From Pseudodesulfovibrio tunisiensis (GTDB lineage Bacteria > Desulfobacterota > Desulfovibrionia > Desulfovibrionales > Desulfovibrionaceae), in the NCBI RefSeq assembly GCF_022809775.1, contig NZ_CP094380.1:372001-436000 (forward strand): 64,000 nt of DNA, written 5' to 3'. Below are positions 62,174 to 64,000 of the stretch, in pieces. Each line of letters begins with the position of its first letter. The first letter of the stretch is position 1. The notes beneath the pieces were generated by a model. It had not been told where the DNA came from. It did not search any database and was given only the letters and a program-made list of their open reading frames with translations. Made by a program: the position numbers and the translations under genes.

Positions 62174-63517
62174 TTATTCTCCCTGTACCATGAATTTCAG
62201 ATAGTAGCCGCTGGTGGGATAGGCCCAAAGAGTGTCCCGCACTGCGGAAAGCGGCACGATCTGCCGGATGATCAGGGCAAACTGGTTGGCGATTTCCTCG
62301 GCATGGTGCCCAAGGATGTGCGCGCCCAGCACACGGTCTTCCTTTTCGTTCAGCAGGACGCGGCTGTATCCGAATTTTTCTCCCAGTCGTTTCCACGGAA
62401 ATCCCTTGTCCAGATCATATTCCTTGAGAGTGAAGGGAATTCCTTTTTCCTCGGCCTCTTCAATGCCGAGTCCCACTGCGGCAATCGGCGGGATGGTAAA
62501 CGCCACTCTGGGGATGCCCGTGTAGTTCGCATGGGCGCTGCGCGGGGAAAGAATGTTGGCTGCGGCGACCGCACCTTCATGGCTGGCCGTGGGCGTGAGC
62601 GGATAGGGCGTTTCCGCCACGTCTCCGATGGCATAGACTTTGGGGTTGGTTACGGACTGCATCTGATGGTTGACCGTGATTCCTCTCGGTGTGTGGTCCA
62701 CTTCGGCCCGGGACAACCCCAACCCTTCCAGCGCGGGCTTTCTGCCTGTGCAGTTCACCACCATGTCGGCGTCGAGTGATCTGCCCGAGGACAGATGCAG
62801 GCGCAGCCCCTCATGAATTCGTTCCACGGATTGCGGTGAAGTGTTCAGTCGAACGTCGATTCCGGCCTCGCGGGTCGCGTCGACAAGCATGCCGGTCAGG
62901 ACCGGATCGAACGAGCGGAGCACGCGTTCCGATCTGTTGAGCAGGGTCACGTCCGTACCGGCTCGCACCGCAATGTGCGCCAGTTCCAGAGCGATGTAGC
63001 CGCCGCCTATGAAGGCGATGCGGTTCGGCAGGGTGTCGAGCGCAAGGAAATCGTCACTGGTGGACAGCAGTTCCGCGCCCGGAATCTGCAGGGGATGGGG
63101 GGTCTGTCCCACGCAAATGCAGAAGTGTTCGGCCGTGAATGTTTCGCCGCCGGCTTCAACCGTATCCGGAGAAGTGAAACGGGCAAAGCCGTGATACGTG
63201 TCAATGCCTTCGGATCGGTATGCCTGTTCCGCGCGTTCGGGAACCGGAAGGACAAAACCGTCCCGGAATGCGGCCAGTGCCGACCAGTCGATGTCGGGAA
63301 TTCCGGTCACGCCGTTGCCGACCATGTGCCTTGCCCTGGCCACGGTTTCGGCCGCCGCAAGCAGTACTTTCTTGGGGTTGCATCCTCGGAGCGGACATAC
63401 GCCCCCGAACCCGTCTGCTTCGATCATGGCGACTTTTTTCCCGGCTTCGGCCAGAGGACTGGCTACCGCGCCGCCCGCCGGGCCTGCGCCGATCACAACC
63501 ACGTCATATTCTTTCAT
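62174..63517 (-). CDS. Pyridine nucleotide-disulfide oxidoreductase
   Basis: A 447-residue class I flavoprotein disulfide reductase of the Lpd/MerA/glutathione-reductase group. FAD motif VVIGAGPAGGAVASPLAEAG, redox pair C-x4-C in GGVCPLRGCNPKK, NAD(P)H Rossmann motif AFIGGGYIALELAHIAVRAG and the second FAD contact VYAIGDVAETPY. The C-terminal dimerisation domain carries LGAHILGHHAEEIANQFALI with the catalytic His-Glu type pair. Substrate unknown; no lipoyl partner is adjacent. ATG 63517 has GAGGATTCCCC upstream. Confidence 0.85.
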   Translation of the reverse strand: MKEYDVVVIGAGPAGGAVASPLAEAGKKVAMIEADGFGGVCPLRGCNPKKVLLAAAETVARARHMVGNGVTGIPDIDWSALAAFRDGFVLPVPERAEQAYRSEGIDTYHGFARFTSPDTVEAGGETFTAEHFCICVGQTPHPLQIPGAELLSTSDDFLALDTLPNRIAFIGGGYIALELAHIAVRAGTDVTLLNRSERVLRSFDPVLTGMLVDATREAGIDVRLNTSPQSVERIHEGLRLHLSSGRSLDADMVVNCTGRKPALEGLGLSRAEVDHTPRGITVNHQMQSVTNPKVYAIGDVAETPYPLTPTASHEGAVAAANILSPRSAHANYTGIPRVAFTIPPIAAVGLGIEEAEEKGIPFTLKEYDLDKGFPWKRLGEKFGYSRVLLNEKEDRVLGAHILGHHAEEIANQFALIIRQIVPLSAVRDTLWAYPTSGYYLKFMVQGE

Positions 63518-63578
63518 TGGGGAATCCTCGTTTTTGGAACGGTACGTCAAATTTCCGCAAAAGGGTAGGATGATCGGG

Positions 63579-64000
63579 TTATCCGAAGGCAGCAATGCAC
63601 ATTGCCCCGGCCGTCATGATTGCCGTGCCGAGCAGGCGGCAGCGGATGTTTGCCTCCCGGAACCAGAGCCAGCCATAGCCTACCGCGAAGATGCCGGCCA
63701 GCCGCTTGATGGCAACCATGTAGGCGGCATGGACAAGGGAGATCGCCAGATGATGCGCGATGATTTCCGTGACCACCACGACTCCGGCGACAATGCCCTT
63801 GGCCGGTTTGCGGCAGAGTTGTTTCAAGGTTGTTCTGCGTGTCAGGAGGAGCATGCCGACAAGCGCAATGTCGAAGATCAGGAAAAAGAAGATGCCCGCA
63901 AACCAGGGCGAGGAGCGGAGAATCAGCATTTTCCCGCCCACGGCGCACAGGCCGTACAGGCTGGCGGCAACGAGCATGTACAGGGAGCCGGGTTCGTTGC
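63579..64000 (-). CDS. EamA-type membrane transporter (C-terminal part)
   Basis: The C-terminal ~140 residues of a drug/metabolite-type membrane protein with four or five helices; the frame remains open past an internal Met to the right edge, so the start lies outside. Segments SSPWFAGIFFFLIFDIALVG, AHHLAISLVHAAYMVAIKRL and LLGTAIMTAGAMCIAAFG follow the EamA repeat. Its stop lies about 60 bases upstream of the flavoprotein start. Transported compound unknown. Confidence 0.7.
   Translation of the reverse strand, partial: NEPGSLYMLVAASLYGLCAVGGKMLILRSSPWFAGIFFFLIFDIALVGMLLLTRRTTLKQLCRKPAKGIVAGVVVVTEIIAHHLAISLVHAAYMVAIKRLAGIFAVGYGWLWFREANIRCRLLGTAIMTAGAMCIAAFG

Overview
The window is about 60% G+C chromosome from a deltaproteobacterial sulfate reducer of the Desulfovibrio / Pseudodesulfovibrio type. 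The main reason is a qrcBCD-like membrane oxidoreductase at the left edge, a complex described from Desulfovibrio. A korDABC 2-oxoacid:ferredoxin oxidoreductase and a large cytoplasmic and periplasmic sensory repertoire fit the same group. No database search was possible, so family names rest on motifs, lengths and gene order.

Layout. 1-3.6 kb: Qrc-like respiratory module. 3.9-5.0 kb: metallophosphoesterase. 5.3-9.8 kb: polar amino-acid ABC transporter continuing into deoC and cobH/cbiC. 9.9-12.7 kb: korDABC. 12.8-18.7 kb: a YbjQ-like protein, then a leftward BMP-type nucleoside ABC transporter operon with a phosphoribosyltransferase; its binding-protein gene carries two compensable +1 indels. 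19.2-26.2 kb: a signalling cluster (REC-GGDEF, periplasmic binding protein, PAS histidine kinase with a frameshift, REC-HDOD, REC plus degenerate HD-GYP). 26.2-27.2 kb: Na+/Ca2+ exchanger.

27.37-38.98 kb: an integrative mobilizable element inserted in the 3' end of tRNA-Leu(UAA). It is bounded by a 60-bp direct repeat and has paired arm-type integrase sites at both ends. It carries a tyrosine integrase, an AlpA-like regulator, a primase-helicase, and a ColE1/RSF1010-style mob module in which mobB- and mobD-like genes are nested out of frame inside mobA. Its cargo is an AAA_14/DUF4143 ATPase, an AT-rich PHP-ABC (TrlF-like) ATPase that is a candidate defence gene, and an unknown two-helix membrane protein. 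A tRNA-Thr 3' relic followed by its own 12-bp-pitch repeats lies in the middle, suggesting that the island is a composite of two insertions.

39-64 kb returns to ordinary chromosome: orphan YcaO protein, TVP38 membrane protein, SGNH esterase, an RdgC-like gene pair, PilZ protein, rmlA, a MoaB/Mog-domain protein, TolC-family channel, murein transglycosylase, two glycosyltransferases, a large TPR/zinc-knuckle membrane protein, gpmA, mutY with a Nudix domain, a lysozyme/chitosanase-like protein, a methyltransferase-like protein, a Gly-Cys-Gly-Gly tRNA cluster, a DksA-like protein, an NFACT/RqcH-like protein, a flavin disulfide reductase, and the end of an EamA-type transporter running off the right edge.
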